Under the pieces are notes generated by a model that saw only the letters and a list, made by a program, of their open reading frames with translations, was not told the DNA's origin and did no database searches. From NCBI GenBank assembly GCA_026874595.1, contig CM049308.1:41032527-41096526 (forward strand): a stretch of 64,000 bases of DNA, given 5' to 3'. Made by a program: the position numbers and the translations under genes. Within the stretch, counting starts at the first letter, position 1. Every line of letters begins with the position of its first letter. Below, one piece after another: positions 44,399 through 56,137 of this stretch. Source of the DNA: Sipunculus nudus. Its lineage: Eukaryota > Annelida > Sipuncula > Golfingiida > Sipunculidae.

Positions 44399-44989
44399 CC
44401 AAAGTCGTATAGAAAAAACAGGGTTCTAATGTGGCCAATGCATGATAAAATGACTCAGTATGAAGTCCGTGCATTCAGACATCTCAGAGAAAGACAGGAC
44501 GATCCGTCATATGAGGTATTCACGGTGTTTCATGCTTTGTTTTGCTATACATGTTTCATTTTAGGACAGAGGAATATCTGTCCTTCATCTTCTCTTCTCT
44601 GTTCACTCAACTATGCATGTCTGTTACTTTTTCTCATGAAGGCTTATTATTTCGTTTCCCCGGGGGCGGTTTGTATCTTTTCTCAGATTAATCTTCTACC
44701 ATATGTTCTTGCTCATACAGACTTCTTTTGCGCAACCCATCATTAATACTTTACTTTACTCGGGCTGGTTATTCACTAAGCCTCTTATCCATTTTTTTTT
44801 CTTAATATTTTTTTTCTTCCCTTTCCTTGGGCCATTCTTTATTTTCTTTCTACTCCCCTCATGGTCCACTCAAATTTCTCTGACTCCTTTTCCTCTTACC
44901 TATTTATTTCTTGTCTCTTTTATTTTCAAAGACTCATTTATTCTTTTGGCACCAAGTAAAACGGGTATTTTCACCATTCAGCAATGTCT

Positions 44990-45114
44990 AAGCGGCTGGA
45001 GCTCAAAATTGGTAAGTTTCTAATGAAAATCAAAATAAAAAAAAAATTTGATGCGGGGGTTTAAAATTGACACGGGCGGTGCCTGAGAAATATACCTTTT
45101 ATATTTGTTTGGCC
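44990..45114 (+). mobile_element. MITE family A, 5'-truncated copy
   Basis: The right part of the family (AGCTCAAAATTGGTAAGTTT ... GTGCCTGAGAAATATACC ... GGCC) without a left end. Confidence 0.65.
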
Positions 45115-45154
45115 TTAGGTTTTCAATGAAACTAGAAATCTGTATTCCAAGGAA

Positions 45155-45290
45155 TGCAAGCCTCCGCAAGGTGTGGGGTCCTTATTGTGGGATGATCCTA
45201 AAACCGTGTTTGCATTCACCTCTTTAGATCATATTCCCCAGTTCATTCATGCATTAGTGAATGTACATTTGTGAACATTCCTTGATGACA
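45155..45290. repeat. Interspersed repeat, related to 34680-34800
   Basis: See the partner locus: shared AAAACCGTGTTT and TTCATGCATTAGTGAATG words in the same order. Confidence 0.45.
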
Positions 45291-46292
45291 TTCATGAATG
45301 CGGACCCTGTATCAGTTCCACACACATAAAAACCTAAACCATCATTAATACTTTTCTTTCTATTTTTCTTTTCGATTCTACATCGGCCCATTCCCGAAAA
45401 TGCTTTGACATTTTCATGTCATGAGATTCCGTTCATGGTTCCGTTGAGTTATGTTGTGAACAAACAAATAGGCATTTCATATAGACTTTTTTCATATATA
45501 TGTTTCTCTCAAATCCGAACTGACGTGAATGTGAAAGGTGACTCCCCGGACCCTGCTGTTATGCTGATCACGTGCATCAAGAAAACTGGTACCACCGGGG
45601 TTAAGCATAAAAGGTGAGAGAATTCTTGTCTTGAACTGTGTTGCTGTAAATAGCAATTCTTCATGCTAACGAGGCACCCAAGATAGTCCAGACGAAGACA
45701 TGGCAAACCCCGGGAGATACAATAAAATGTATTGCTGCCACTTATTGGATACTTATCGGTACATGGCTGGAACCTGGATGGTCGCACATCACAACAAAGC
45801 GCAGACCTTCCTGGGAAATAGCACTTCAGTGGTGACACTACACAGGAACTTTCGCAGTCTGTCAGCTGAACGGCCTTGGCTGTCAAAGACTGGCTTGATG
45901 TTTTTTTTTTTTTTTTCACATTGACTTTCTAGATGCACCATGCCGCATACAGACCCGTATTTCACTGTAAAATATAATTCCAGGAATACAGATGGTAACA
46001 CTCACGTTTGCTTTTGTTGCAAAAAAACCAAGTATGTAAGGCCATACAAATAAAAATGTCTTGCTCTAAGTATACCAAGCTCCGATTTTCCGTGAGTTAT
46101 TTTTGTTTTACAAATGCAGACCAGGTCCCTGCCATGGTAATGTTGCAAATTTTCGCGAAAGCACCAATTCCGTATACAGGAATTCTTTTATAGGTAGTGA
46201 AAACGGACTAAATGTTGATCATATACACAATTTCAAAGTTAATGTTGGTATTTTCTGAACCAGCTGGCAAAATGCCACGTATTGTGTTTCGG

Positions 46293-46413
46293 TCCCCCCC
46301 CCCCCCCCCCCCCTTTTCCAGACCTCGGGACCTTTTTCTAAGGCTTTCATTAGTCCTACTGGGTTGGACCCCCCCCCCCCCTTTTTTTTTTCTAAATCCT
46401 GGATCCGCCCTTG
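46293..46413. repeat. Interspersed repeat ending GGATCCGCCC with poly-C tracts, copy 2
   Basis: C runs of about 20 and 14, then CTTTTTTTTTTCTAAATCC and GGATCCGCCCTTGG. The minus-strand G-runs have G-quadruplex potential. Confidence 0.6.
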
Positions 46414-46665
46414 GTGTTGAACAGTCGGTAACATTTTGGTGTAGATCCGGCACATACATGGTCAGTATTCAGGAACGTCCTCAAGGAATATTCACTAATG
46501 TGCAGTCAGTTATGCACGAATGAACCTATGAATACTCGCCGTTATCGTTTATTCTCTGATCAAGGAGCAACATATATATATCTTACATTTTTAGGATTGA
46601 ATTAAAACATGTATATGGACATTTGAATTTCCAAAAGAATATTCGATCTAACTGCTGTGTAACAC

Positions 46666-46846
46666 CACAGGGGCTTGAATCCCTATTTGTGTTGATATTG
46701 GCTTAAATAGTGTTCAGTTTACCTTAACAACAATCCCCTACCGTTAAATGAGCTGTAAACCATGCTATATCGCTTTCCGGTACTTGTTTATTTAATGTAT
46801 TTATTAAATATTTATATCAACACAAATAGGGATTCAAGCGCCTGTG
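46666..46846. mobile_element. Short MITE (181 bp) with ~34-bp TIRs and 7-bp flanking repeat
   Basis: The left end CACAGGGGCTTGAATCCC continues to TTGTGTTGATAT. The right end is its inverted copy with one difference (GCGCCTGTG). Flanks are GTAACAC at 46659-46665 and 46847-46853. Confidence 0.78.
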
Positions 46847-46853
46847 GTAACAC

Positions 46854-48857
46854 ATATGTGACCACAAACATTCACTGCGTGATTCTGTCATCTTTTGTTA
46901 AGTAAAGTAAGTTCATAAATGATCTACATATTTTCATGCATGGTATTACGATTGTAACACAGACAAAAGGCATATAAGAAAAATAATATTCATATTTAAA
47001 TATTTACATTGAAAGGGCAACCATGAACATACCATCAAGACGACATTTGCAAAAGTGTCAGCAGGTGCTACTTGAAGTGTAATCTTGCACACAGTTTTCT
47101 CCTTCCGTTTTCATATATTATTCGCGGTAAACTCATGTATTGGAATATTCGCGTTATTGTGATAGAGGGGGTCAACAGGCGCGTCCAACTAAAATCTCAT
47201 CAACAGATTTTTAGGGGGCTTCCAATTTCGTAAATTGACAGGGCGTGTCTAAATCTGTTGCTGAATATGCTCAAAAGTTGTAATTGTTAGAGCCAGACCC
47301 GAATTTCAATTTAGCAGCAGTATATTATAGGATGACCTTGATGGGCATTAAACACGCTCTCCTAGCTATTGATGGACCAATCAAAATCCTCATTGTTCAC
47401 TGAGAGGTCATGTCATGTTATCAGGGGCGAGTGTGGAGGGGAGGAGGAAGGTACAACGTGCTACGTACAATCTTGTCAATGAATTTTAGAGCTGATCTAA
47501 ATTTCGTTACTCGTCCTGGCGGTAAATCCTCTTGTTGAATAAGAATGATTGCCTCTCTGATTCCCTGGTTCCATTTTAGAAGCGGTTTATACCAACGGAG
47601 TTTACAGCAAACAATGTATGTGTGTGTGATCAAGTGGCTTTGTAATTTCCATTGTTACTTACGAGTACACTGATAGTCACATATATAGTGAATATAGTGC
47701 TTATGTTCAAGGGTGTATGACTTGCATTATATGCTGTACTGAATAAAAGATGCGTGCAGCAAACCAGGGTCGTTTTGCCATTAATGTGATAACTTTAACA
47801 CCCCTTTTCACTTAAAAGAGAAAGTAAAAGGAAGATAATTAAGACGTATTTCTTATATCTTGCTTATTTTATTTAGGGTTTTCTGTTTTATAAACAGTTG
47901 GCTTAAAGAGGTTGTAAAATATGTATTTCTTAATCACAAATGTGCTGAAATTATTATACAATCTTCTTTTCATGCGCCTAAATTTGTTTTGAATTCATAA
48001 ATTTTAAGCACCGTTGGAGGGGACAACCCTCTATAATATATATATATGTAAAAGTGACATCAATGGCATTGTTGCTACTGTCGTCTTGGTGACGCTGTCA
48101 CCGGAAACCGTTTTGATCTCAGGATCTCTGATTTACTCCCCTGAAAAGAAACAAATATTTCAGATAACAAAAAGTTCTATATTTATCATTAACTTTTAGA
48201 TTTATATTTTTATAGAGGCCGGAATAGAGGCGATATCAATACAATTATTATGTATATAGATCCTCACCACCCTGCACCCCGAGGATCGCCGAAGGTTTCC
48301 GATACAGAACGACAATGTGGCATAAACCTTCTTTGACCGGTTTTTGATATTATATTGACTTCATGACCCGTCGTGTTGTAATTATATCGCCGATTTCTTA
48401 GAAATGATCTATCAAAGCTATATTATTTAGTGGACTTACTAACAGATGTCGCCACAGAATCCCTGCAAGTAACTTTCTAAAAAAACAGAGGGCTCAAATA
48501 TAACCCGAAAGCGTCATGCGTTTGAACATTGTTCTTTTATAATTGCGTGGGCTTTAAAGCTCGCCACACTGCTGACTGTTTCTCATATTTCTTTTATTTT
48601 ATCTTTTATGAAACTCGCACACGATATTTCCTGCAGGTCACGAAAGGTATAATTTCTAGGCCAGTATAATTTGAAACAAAATGATAGGGTTTATCGCGTG
48701 TATAAAAAATATCGGAAAGAAATCATTTGATTAATGAACGTATATTACATGCATATTTTTAAAGAACGTAGATTTCTTTGTGACAATGTAGGGACACATT
48801 TTTTTCAGTATGTCAGTGGGGTAATAAGGAGGCAGCAGTGAGAGGGTGCTTATTGCA
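46854..48857. other. Intergenic, nothing recognised
   Basis: No exon-like frame, RNA gene or clear repeat seen, apart from a short (TA)n at about 48036-48048. Confidence 0.4.
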
Positions 48858-49315
48858 GGTCAAGCAAACGTATTCCAAATATCATTATATTATCATTTAA
48901 CATAATTGCCTATGAAAAAATATTAATATAGATTTTACATAAAATAAGCCCAATTCCTGGAGCAAAAACATTTTTTTCTATCTATTTTTCCACCAAAAAC
49001 ATGAGGTTGTGTGATTTGTTCAAAAACTATTGGCACATCTATGAGCACTGTCAACTCGGCAGTGACGTCACATACTGGGAAATCCCCTGTGACTAAAAAT
49101 TCTAGATCTCAGTAAAAGCATAGTATTTCTGCCTCTGTCAGTCCCAAATTTTCAGCAGAGAATAAATACAACATGCATTACTAGATCTGAGTTGTTTTAA
49201 AATTCAGTCCATGATGTCACATGTGTACCAGCCAATCAAACCAGGACAAAGTCTGGGATCTGGATGAAATCCTCCAATCACACAACAAACGAACATTTAA
49301 TAGGTTTACATAACC
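48858..49315 (+). mobile_element. MITE family B, copy 2 (458 bp)
   Basis: Near-identical to 18974-19425, with inverted ends GGTCAAGCAAACGTATTCC and TAGGTTTACATAACC. The CRE octamer TGACGTCA at 49063-49070 is conserved. Confidence 0.75.
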
Positions 49316-49325
49316 TGCAAGTATA

Positions 49326-49500
49326 GGGGAATACAGTGAAACCTGTGAAATAAGACCATGGGCACGTTTGACTAGCCAAAAGTGGTCATATTCCGCAGGG
49401 GGTCTGTTTAGGAAAGTCAGATGTCGCAATAGAAAAGCATATGGTCATATTATACAGGTGGTCTATCAGGTTTAATGTAAATCTCTCCGTTTATACTGAA
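49326..49500. repeat. Interspersed repeat related to 3655-4160
   Basis: Shares GAAAC(C/T)TGTG(A/T)AATAAGACCA and GCCAAAAGTG(G/T)TC words, directly beside MITE family B copy 2. Confidence 0.45.
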
Positions 49501-50609
49501 AGAGTAAGGTGACCACAGCAATTTGTACCCCAATATGCGCAGACCGTCAGGTGTATGAGTTCAATTAAGAAATAGAGAGTGAGAGACATGCTTGTGTGTC
49601 ACTATAAAGTACTGGGAAAATATATTTGGGCATATATGTTTTAAAAAAATATTTCATAATTGTATTTCAGATTTTAATATGCATAGTAAATAAGTTTTCA
49701 GTATGTTTTCAAGATAAAAAACCTAAAAACAAAGTGATAATATATGCAAGGTGCTTCTATAAACTCTTTGATACATGTGTATATGTTTTTATATATTTTT
49801 TATACACCAGAGCATAAGTATTTGTATATGACGCTGTATTTCTGTCCGGCGTTTGATAAAGAAAGCAAAGAGCAGCATTTAAAAAAAGACACGTTTGGTG
49901 TTTTTTTTTTTTGGCAATATCCAACCATCAGACAAAGATATATGACTCCTGGGAGGACGACTCCACATTAGGTATCCAAGTACAGTGTGGTTAATAGAAT
50001 GCAAGGGATCAAGTCTGTCTGGCATGGACCTCACAAAGTTCCTGTGGATCAGTCTATAGAACTGGGAATGTAAAGGAAATTGTGTGCATCACGGCAAGTC
50101 ATCCTTAATTTCGGATTGCGTTATCGGCCTCACGTCTACGGGTGACTGGGTGGCCCGGATCTGGGTACATACACATTAAGGTCTATTTCGAAGACGTGGA
50201 TTTCTCAGTTTAGACGACCCATTTGTTTGTAGCTCTCATGTTACCCAGCAAATGAATGTAGGATCCAAGTTAATCCAGGACGTGCCTGTGCATTCACTAA
50301 ATCTTGGCGAATTCAATAAAGAATTGAACGCTCATTTCAGGGTTGGGGGGTACCTTAATCTTTCAGTTAAGGTACAAATAGCAAGCAAGCGGTACCATTT
50401 GTACTTACTTTCAGGTACTAGTATGCATCTGATATTGAGAAAATTTAGGACATATTGCCACATTGAATCGTCATAAATGTAAGGGCTCACGTGATAGTAT
50501 GTTAACTGCCTTTTTTAACTGAAAGTATTTAAAAACAAGTTAAAATTATCATACATAAAGTTTTGAAAACTTCGGTATAACAATATTGTGGCTCGCATAG
50601 GACACCCAG

Positions 50610-50825
50610 GATTTTTTTTTCTCGTTCCCACGCGATAGTATCGCGTGGCCACGCGATAATTATCTCGTTCTCACGCGATGACTGTCTCGTTCCCACTTGA
50701 TAGTATCTCGTGGCCACGCGATAATTATCTTGTTTTTACGTGATAGTATCTTGTTGTCACGCGATAATTACCTCGTGATAAAAATCTCGTTGTCACGCGA
50801 TAGATACCTCGTGATAAAAAACCTG
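50610..50825. repeat. Palindromic minisatellite of CACGCGATA / TATCTCGTGG words
   Basis: Alternating words TCACGCGATAATTATCTCGT, CACGCGATAGTATC and TCGTGGCCACGCGATA recur about every 40 bp. The exact 20-bp palindrome TATCGCGTGGCCACGCGATA lies at 50639-50658. It is CpG-rich in an AT-rich setting. Confidence 0.8.
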
Positions 50826-50852
50826 AGTAAAGAAAATTATGATATTCTGCAG

Positions 50853-51040
50853 CAGCGGATCCAGGGGTGGGGGTCCAGGCGATCCCCCCATCCCCCCCCC
50901 CCCCCTCTTTTCAGCCACCGCGGCCTGGATCGGGTTCTTGTGAGTCCGAGTCTGTGCAGTGTGAGTTTCAAAATACGAAGACCAGAAACGGCCAGTCTAC
51001 GACGGAGGCGCAGCCGGCTGAAAAAAAAAATCAATTTTTA
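50853..51040. repeat. Interspersed repeat starting GCGGATCCAGGGGTGGGGG, copy 3 (inverted)
   Basis: The reverse complement of the GGATCCGCCCCTGG end seen at 41690 and 46413, followed by a C14-type tract. Confidence 0.5.
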
Positions 51041-51584
51041 ACTGCGGCGGGAAAATGCGAGGTTTCACTTATTCAGTTCACTGCCAGATTTAATCTAGTC
51101 GTTCCTTGTCTCATCACCTTCCTGTCTTTTATGTCAAATCTGTCCACTAGATGTCATCACCCGTCACGGTTTCTTTCCTGGACAGGACTGAGGATCCACT
51201 TAAAAGCCAGATAATTCAAAAGTTATTATCAACCCCCTCTCTTTTTCTACACTATCATTTCTTCAAAATTTTTGTACAGACTCATCAGGCTTATTGTTGA
51301 CATTTGAATGCCTATTGGTCGGTGTACTTGCGGTCAAATAATTTAGAGAGAATATAAAGTTTTCATTCTCCCGTTTATATTTACATTTTATATAATCGGT
51401 TTCATATGAGGTAAGGTGATTTTTCAACTGATGTTAATGTTAGGGACATGTTTGTTTTTATAACAAATATTCTTCATCTAGAATTTGTAAACAATTTCTT
51501 AAATTATTTTGGATGCACGTGTTCATTAATTTAAATGTTTTCTCTTTTTTTCTTTCTTTCTATAATGTCTGATATAAAAAAATA

Positions 51585-51800
51585 ATGATGAGAATAGCCC
51601 AAAAATCTTTTTAAGATTAAACATTGGTTTTACGCGGGACCAAAAATGAACAGGCCAAAAATATAATGCATTCTTTAAGTTTTCGTAATTGAATGATGCG
51701 AATAGTCCAAATAATTTTTTTTAGATTAAACATTGGTTTTATGCGTGACCAAAATGAACCGGCCAAAAGTGTAAAGCATTCTTGAATTTTTCGTTATTGA
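51585..51800. repeat. ~118-bp tandem duplication
   Basis: GATTAAACATTGGTTTTACG / GATTAAACATTGGTTTTATG and AA(C/T)GAAC(A/C)GGCCAAAA words occur twice about 118 bp apart, with moderate divergence. Confidence 0.7.
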
Positions 51801-52726
51801 AATGACCAGTAGGTGACGCAATAGTCTGTGCATGATCCCACAATCCAGAGTGATTCGTTGAAGCTTGCGGATCCATTAGCTAAGACCTGACCGGAATTAT
51901 ACAATATTCGATCGCTTGTGGCTGCTATGTACCGTGTTGTGGCGTGTTTTCCTTAATGTGTCCAATGCGTACATTGTCGTTTCGATCACTGAAAAAAAAA
52001 AACTTGCCGTGTTCGTTTCCGAGACCACCTTTGCCTGCAGTTTAAAAGTGGTGATATTCCCATTTTTACAAAAAGCATATATAGGCTAAAGACGCAATAC
52101 ATAAGACGTTTCTCTTAACGCGTAAACGAACAAACACAATGTATTGTAATAGCGATTTTTTAGTTTAAACGGATAAAATGATTTTTCCCGACCAAAGAAG
52201 CGGGATGTCACTTGGATACGTGGAAAACAATATGGTACTGGTTTTAACTACTAGATGGCGCTGTCCCTTTTGCCGTCGGACTTAACCTTTATGGCTCCTT
52301 GTGGCTGCTGCAAATTCCAAATTTCCGTTTGTTTATGAACTTGGAAGACCTAGATAAGAGAAATGAAACTGTGAGAAATTATTTATACTCTTGGTCTCAT
52401 CCACCTACAATTCGACGTCACCTACACTTTTGTATATAATAAATACTCTACAGAAAACAAAAATTAAAAATACAATGTGAAAATAGCATTGTTTCAGACT
52501 TACTAGACTAGACGAACAATTTCATCGCAAGAACCAATATTTATGTTTTACCGCCTTCTGGATTATGTTGGGTTTGAAGTGAAATGGCGTCTGCTCTGGC
52601 TTAGACACCTCTTTGTCGTAATTTATATTTCTGGATTTATATTCACTCAAAACAACCGATCACCAGCCTTGACTCTCATCAGTGGGATGCAAATGTTGTG
52701 AAAGAGTCTAACACACACACATATAT

Positions 52727-52753
52727 TATGAATGATCAATTCCACCTCTGTAG

Positions 52754-52832
<79 letters not shown>

Positions 52833-52852
52833 TGATCAATTCCACCTCTGTA
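52727..52852. repeat. (AC)n(AT)n microsatellite flanked by a 24-bp direct duplication
   Basis: ATGAATGATCAATTCCACCT precedes (52729) and follows (52829) the AC/AT tract, so the microsatellite lies between direct repeats. Confidence 0.9.
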
Positions 52853-53740
52853 ACAGCTTGCCCGGTTCCTTTTATCTATTCAGGGCTAGGCTTCATTCAT
52901 TCAGTTTATTCGCTAAAATGTGAAATATTGCCAAATAGCAATGGCCATCCGCATGCGAAGCAGATTATTTGTATGTTGCTTCTTATTTCGTGCTCCATTC
53001 TCAGTATAGGAAGGTCAGTAAATAAAAGAATACACGTGTGAAAATATAATATAGAAATAATAAGTAAATTAAAGGTTACCTGTTTATATAAGTATAAACA
53101 CACACATATACTTCATATATATACATATGAAAGATTGCAAATGTATGAAAACACGAGTTGGACATTTTCGTCAATAATCACTATATATATATATACATCA
53201 ACACTTATATTTACATATGAAGTTAATATAGTATATAATACGTTATGAAATACGGGTGTCATTTGTGTTCTTACTTAAAATAAAAGGGAAAACTGCTGCT
53301 TTTTCTCTCTGACTCTGCTTGTGTGTGGTGTAATAAAGTGTATTGAGGAAGTAAATAAACTTGTAGGCCTAGACCTAAAGCTGGGCGTTTCCTTGTCCAT
53401 TCAGCTCTCTAGGTGTAGTTCCATGAAGTGTGAATGAGTCAAAAGTGCTTGGGCGATTTATTTGTGTTTGTGTCTTTTTTAAACATTAATTATTAATAAA
53501 CTCCAGTACGGAGTTACGTATTGTGGAATATCACATTGCGCAAAGTGTAATGGGCGTTGTTCTGTGGAATTACACATAGAGCAATGCGTATAATAGATGT
53601 TGCATGAGCTACATGTGATATGTTGTATTTATCAAAGTTTAATATCACATTTTCCTAGTAAAATGCGACTTTTGCCATGCATGTGATGTAATGGTATTTC
53701 AAGAGAGTGAACACATTTATATGTTAATACAATGTTTCCT

Positions 53741-53753
53741 TATATATATCATA

Positions 53754-53847
<94 letters not shown>
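53741..53847. repeat. (TA)n microsatellite, interrupted
   Basis: About 100 bp of AT dinucleotides with CATATG and AATTATA interruptions. Confidence 0.95.
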
Positions 53848-53849
<2 letters not shown>

Positions 53850-54153
53850 GCGAACGCATTTTTTGTCCTGAACTGATTGACTGTTGCATGCACATTTCTT
53901 GTTTATAAGGCGAGCTTAAGGCAACCTGAATGGTAATTTGCCTAAAATGCCCGAATCGACAGTTTTAGCATGAAACCCGCATTAAAGAAACAACTACTAC
54001 ACCAGTTATCACGTATTTGCCTTACAATATCGACTTTGTTGCTTTATATTTAATTAAGAGTTATATTTAACTTCCATGCACGCCCTTAGTGGTTTCCTTA
54101 TCATAATGCTATATAATAATTTATGGTGAAAAAAAGATTACTCATTTGTCGTG

Positions 54154-54155
<2 letters not shown>

Positions 54156-54196
<41 letters not shown>

Positions 54197-54680
54197 GTTT
54201 TAAATCTGATTGAAACGGACCATTCTATTAAAATTTGTTTCCTTGTTTCTCGTAGATATCTAATTTTTGTTCAGAAGTACAAGTATATTTGTACTTTTCT
54301 CTGCTTAGTTAACCATAAAAATGCCATATAGATGTATAATAAATATTGCAATATGGTCATGTTTGTTTACAGTACAGTAGACAAATATATATATATAAAT
54401 ATATATAATGTAATCGAACGTATTGAAATTACTATCTAACATAATACAATATTTTAAATACGTTATATTTTTACATTATACAATATTACATTAATTTTTT
54501 ATTATGTTTTTTTTTATATATTATCATATATTAAATTATTTAAAATTATATAATTTTATATTTCTTTACATTATAATGTAATATAATATACTATCATATA
54601 TTGTACTATTTTAATATTATTATGTTAATTATATCATATTATATTGCATTATATATTTTATATGAATGTAAACTATTAAG
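54156..54680. repeat. (TA)n tract and a very AT-rich non-microsatellite segment
   Basis: (TA)n at 54156-54192; 54390-54680 is almost pure A/T without a clean repeat unit (many ATTATA / TATAAT words). No gene is seen. Confidence 0.8.
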
Positions 54681-54689
54681 GTGTATTCA

Positions 54690-55949
54690 CACGAACGTGT
54701 TGAAGATTTGTAATGGGCGGTTATACCGTTCTGGTTGGACTGCCGTCAGTACAGAACTCACTCGAATGAACGTTTCGCTCCAGTTCACACGCATTGTAAG
54801 GGTCATATCTTCCTAATCGCCAATTATCATACTTGTGATCGCTCGGCGTGGTAAGAAAGCGATAACCATAAACATACGGGACTAAACAGCAGAAGGAACT
54901 TTTTTGGAAACTCCCAAGCGAGCCTCAGTTCCTGGAAGCGAATCAACCTTGTGCTTGATTTGATCGCTTTCTGGTGTGGTTTACTCTCTCCTTATTTCCT
55001 GTCAGTTCCCACAATTCCGCGGGATGACAGCAAGCCGTCCCCGGTCGGCAGGCAACGAGACTAATTCCTCTGGGAATTATATTCAGCCGTTGTCGGAAAA
55101 ATTATGCCCCGGCCTGGAGTAATAGGGAACAGCGTAAGCAGATGTTAAATTGTGTATCATTCATGGATTGTGATTATTTCAGTGTATACTCGTGTTGCCA
55201 GCACGGGCAGAGTTTGAAGTAACATTTCCAATACATGAGAGGTGCCAGTTCCGAAGACCCGCATCAAAATCTTGCGGTTCTATGACGCCAAAGTCCAGTT
55301 CCTGCACGTGTTTGCCGCCAGTATATTAACAACAACTCAGCAACGTTTCGGGATTACTGAACACACGCTGTGTGACGCCGCATGGTGTGTGTATATATTG
55401 GATATATTCTGTTTAGTGCAGTGAGTTGGTTTTCTTGCGGTGTTAGCCTGCGTGAACCGCTATTTCTAGGAACGGGAGAGCGGGCTTTCGTCAAAGCGGC
55501 GTCTGGCGCACTGACAACAGCTACTCGGCTACTCAGCACCTGCAAAGGTTTAACAAGGTGCCTGTGTACCATTTCAGTTAAGTAAGCGAGTGCTTTAGCA
55601 TGTTGTGTGTGATTAAAATCCCCATCTGAGATTAGTACACGCTGCAACTCCCACAGACCTAGTCGAGCCAGCATATATACCAGTGAACAACTCTGTTGAT
55701 TTATTGGGCGACACAGTCCAACGCTGAAGGGACATTGGCTATTTATGTCATTTGACCAACCGGGCAATCGGGGGAAGTAATGGTGAGCACAGGCGCTGGA
55801 CATTCTAGTGAGGCCAACTGACGGGGCAGCCTTATATAGAACGGTTAAGCACAGCCCAGCTCAGCAAAGTGGCGGGCATTTTTAGCAGCACTAGGCTGCA
55901 TGGCTAGAGCATGCTCACAGAAAACCGGGGCCAATGATAGCTGAAACCA
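54690..55949. other. GC-richer upstream region of the exchanger gene, no coding exon recognised
   Basis: Base composition rises relative to the preceding AT-rich block, with scattered CpGs. It could hold promoter or non-coding first exon(s) of the exchanger. I see no protein similarity in either strand. Confidence 0.3.
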
Positions 55950-56137
55950 AATCCTAGATGCTACTGGATCAACTTGTGCAAGCTACTGTTCTATTTTGAA
56001 TCCGCCTGTAGCCACCTTTCTGTATTGCATGCTTTCTGTTACTGATGTAAGAACCTATGTCACCCAGGATCAAGGACTAGTGTATATAGAGGGTGAAGAA
56101 CTTAATTAAGAGGTGCTGGGAAAACTACTATTAAAAC
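55950..56137 (+). promoter_or_regulatory. 5' flank of the exchanger coding exon, probable UTR with an upstream splice acceptor
   Basis: The 190 bp before the ATG are not open upstream in frame. A pyrimidine-rich stretch ending in the acceptor-like sequence tgtcacccag at about 56059-56068 would make the ATG exon start there, as in vertebrate NCX genes where the first coding exon has an upstream non-coding exon. The upstream exon is not identified; GC-richer sequence at 54700-55800 could hold it. Confidence 0.3.

Noticed and set aside
44375-44746. A 123-codon plus-strand ORF beginning at the CTCF-type motif
   Set aside because: The composition becomes low-complexity (Phe/Cys/Leu) in a pyrimidine-rich stretch. 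No family or splice partners.
45509-45919. A 136-codon minus-strand ORF and overlapping plus-strand frames at 45405-45617
   Set aside because: No recognisable domain. The plus frame ending KHKR before GTGAGA looks exon-like, but there is no convincing acceptor or neighbouring exon.
55354-55803. A 149-codon minus-strand ORF upstream of the exchanger
   Set aside because: Lies in GC-richer sequence where chance ORFs are longer; no similarity recognised, and it is antisense to the presumed 5' region.
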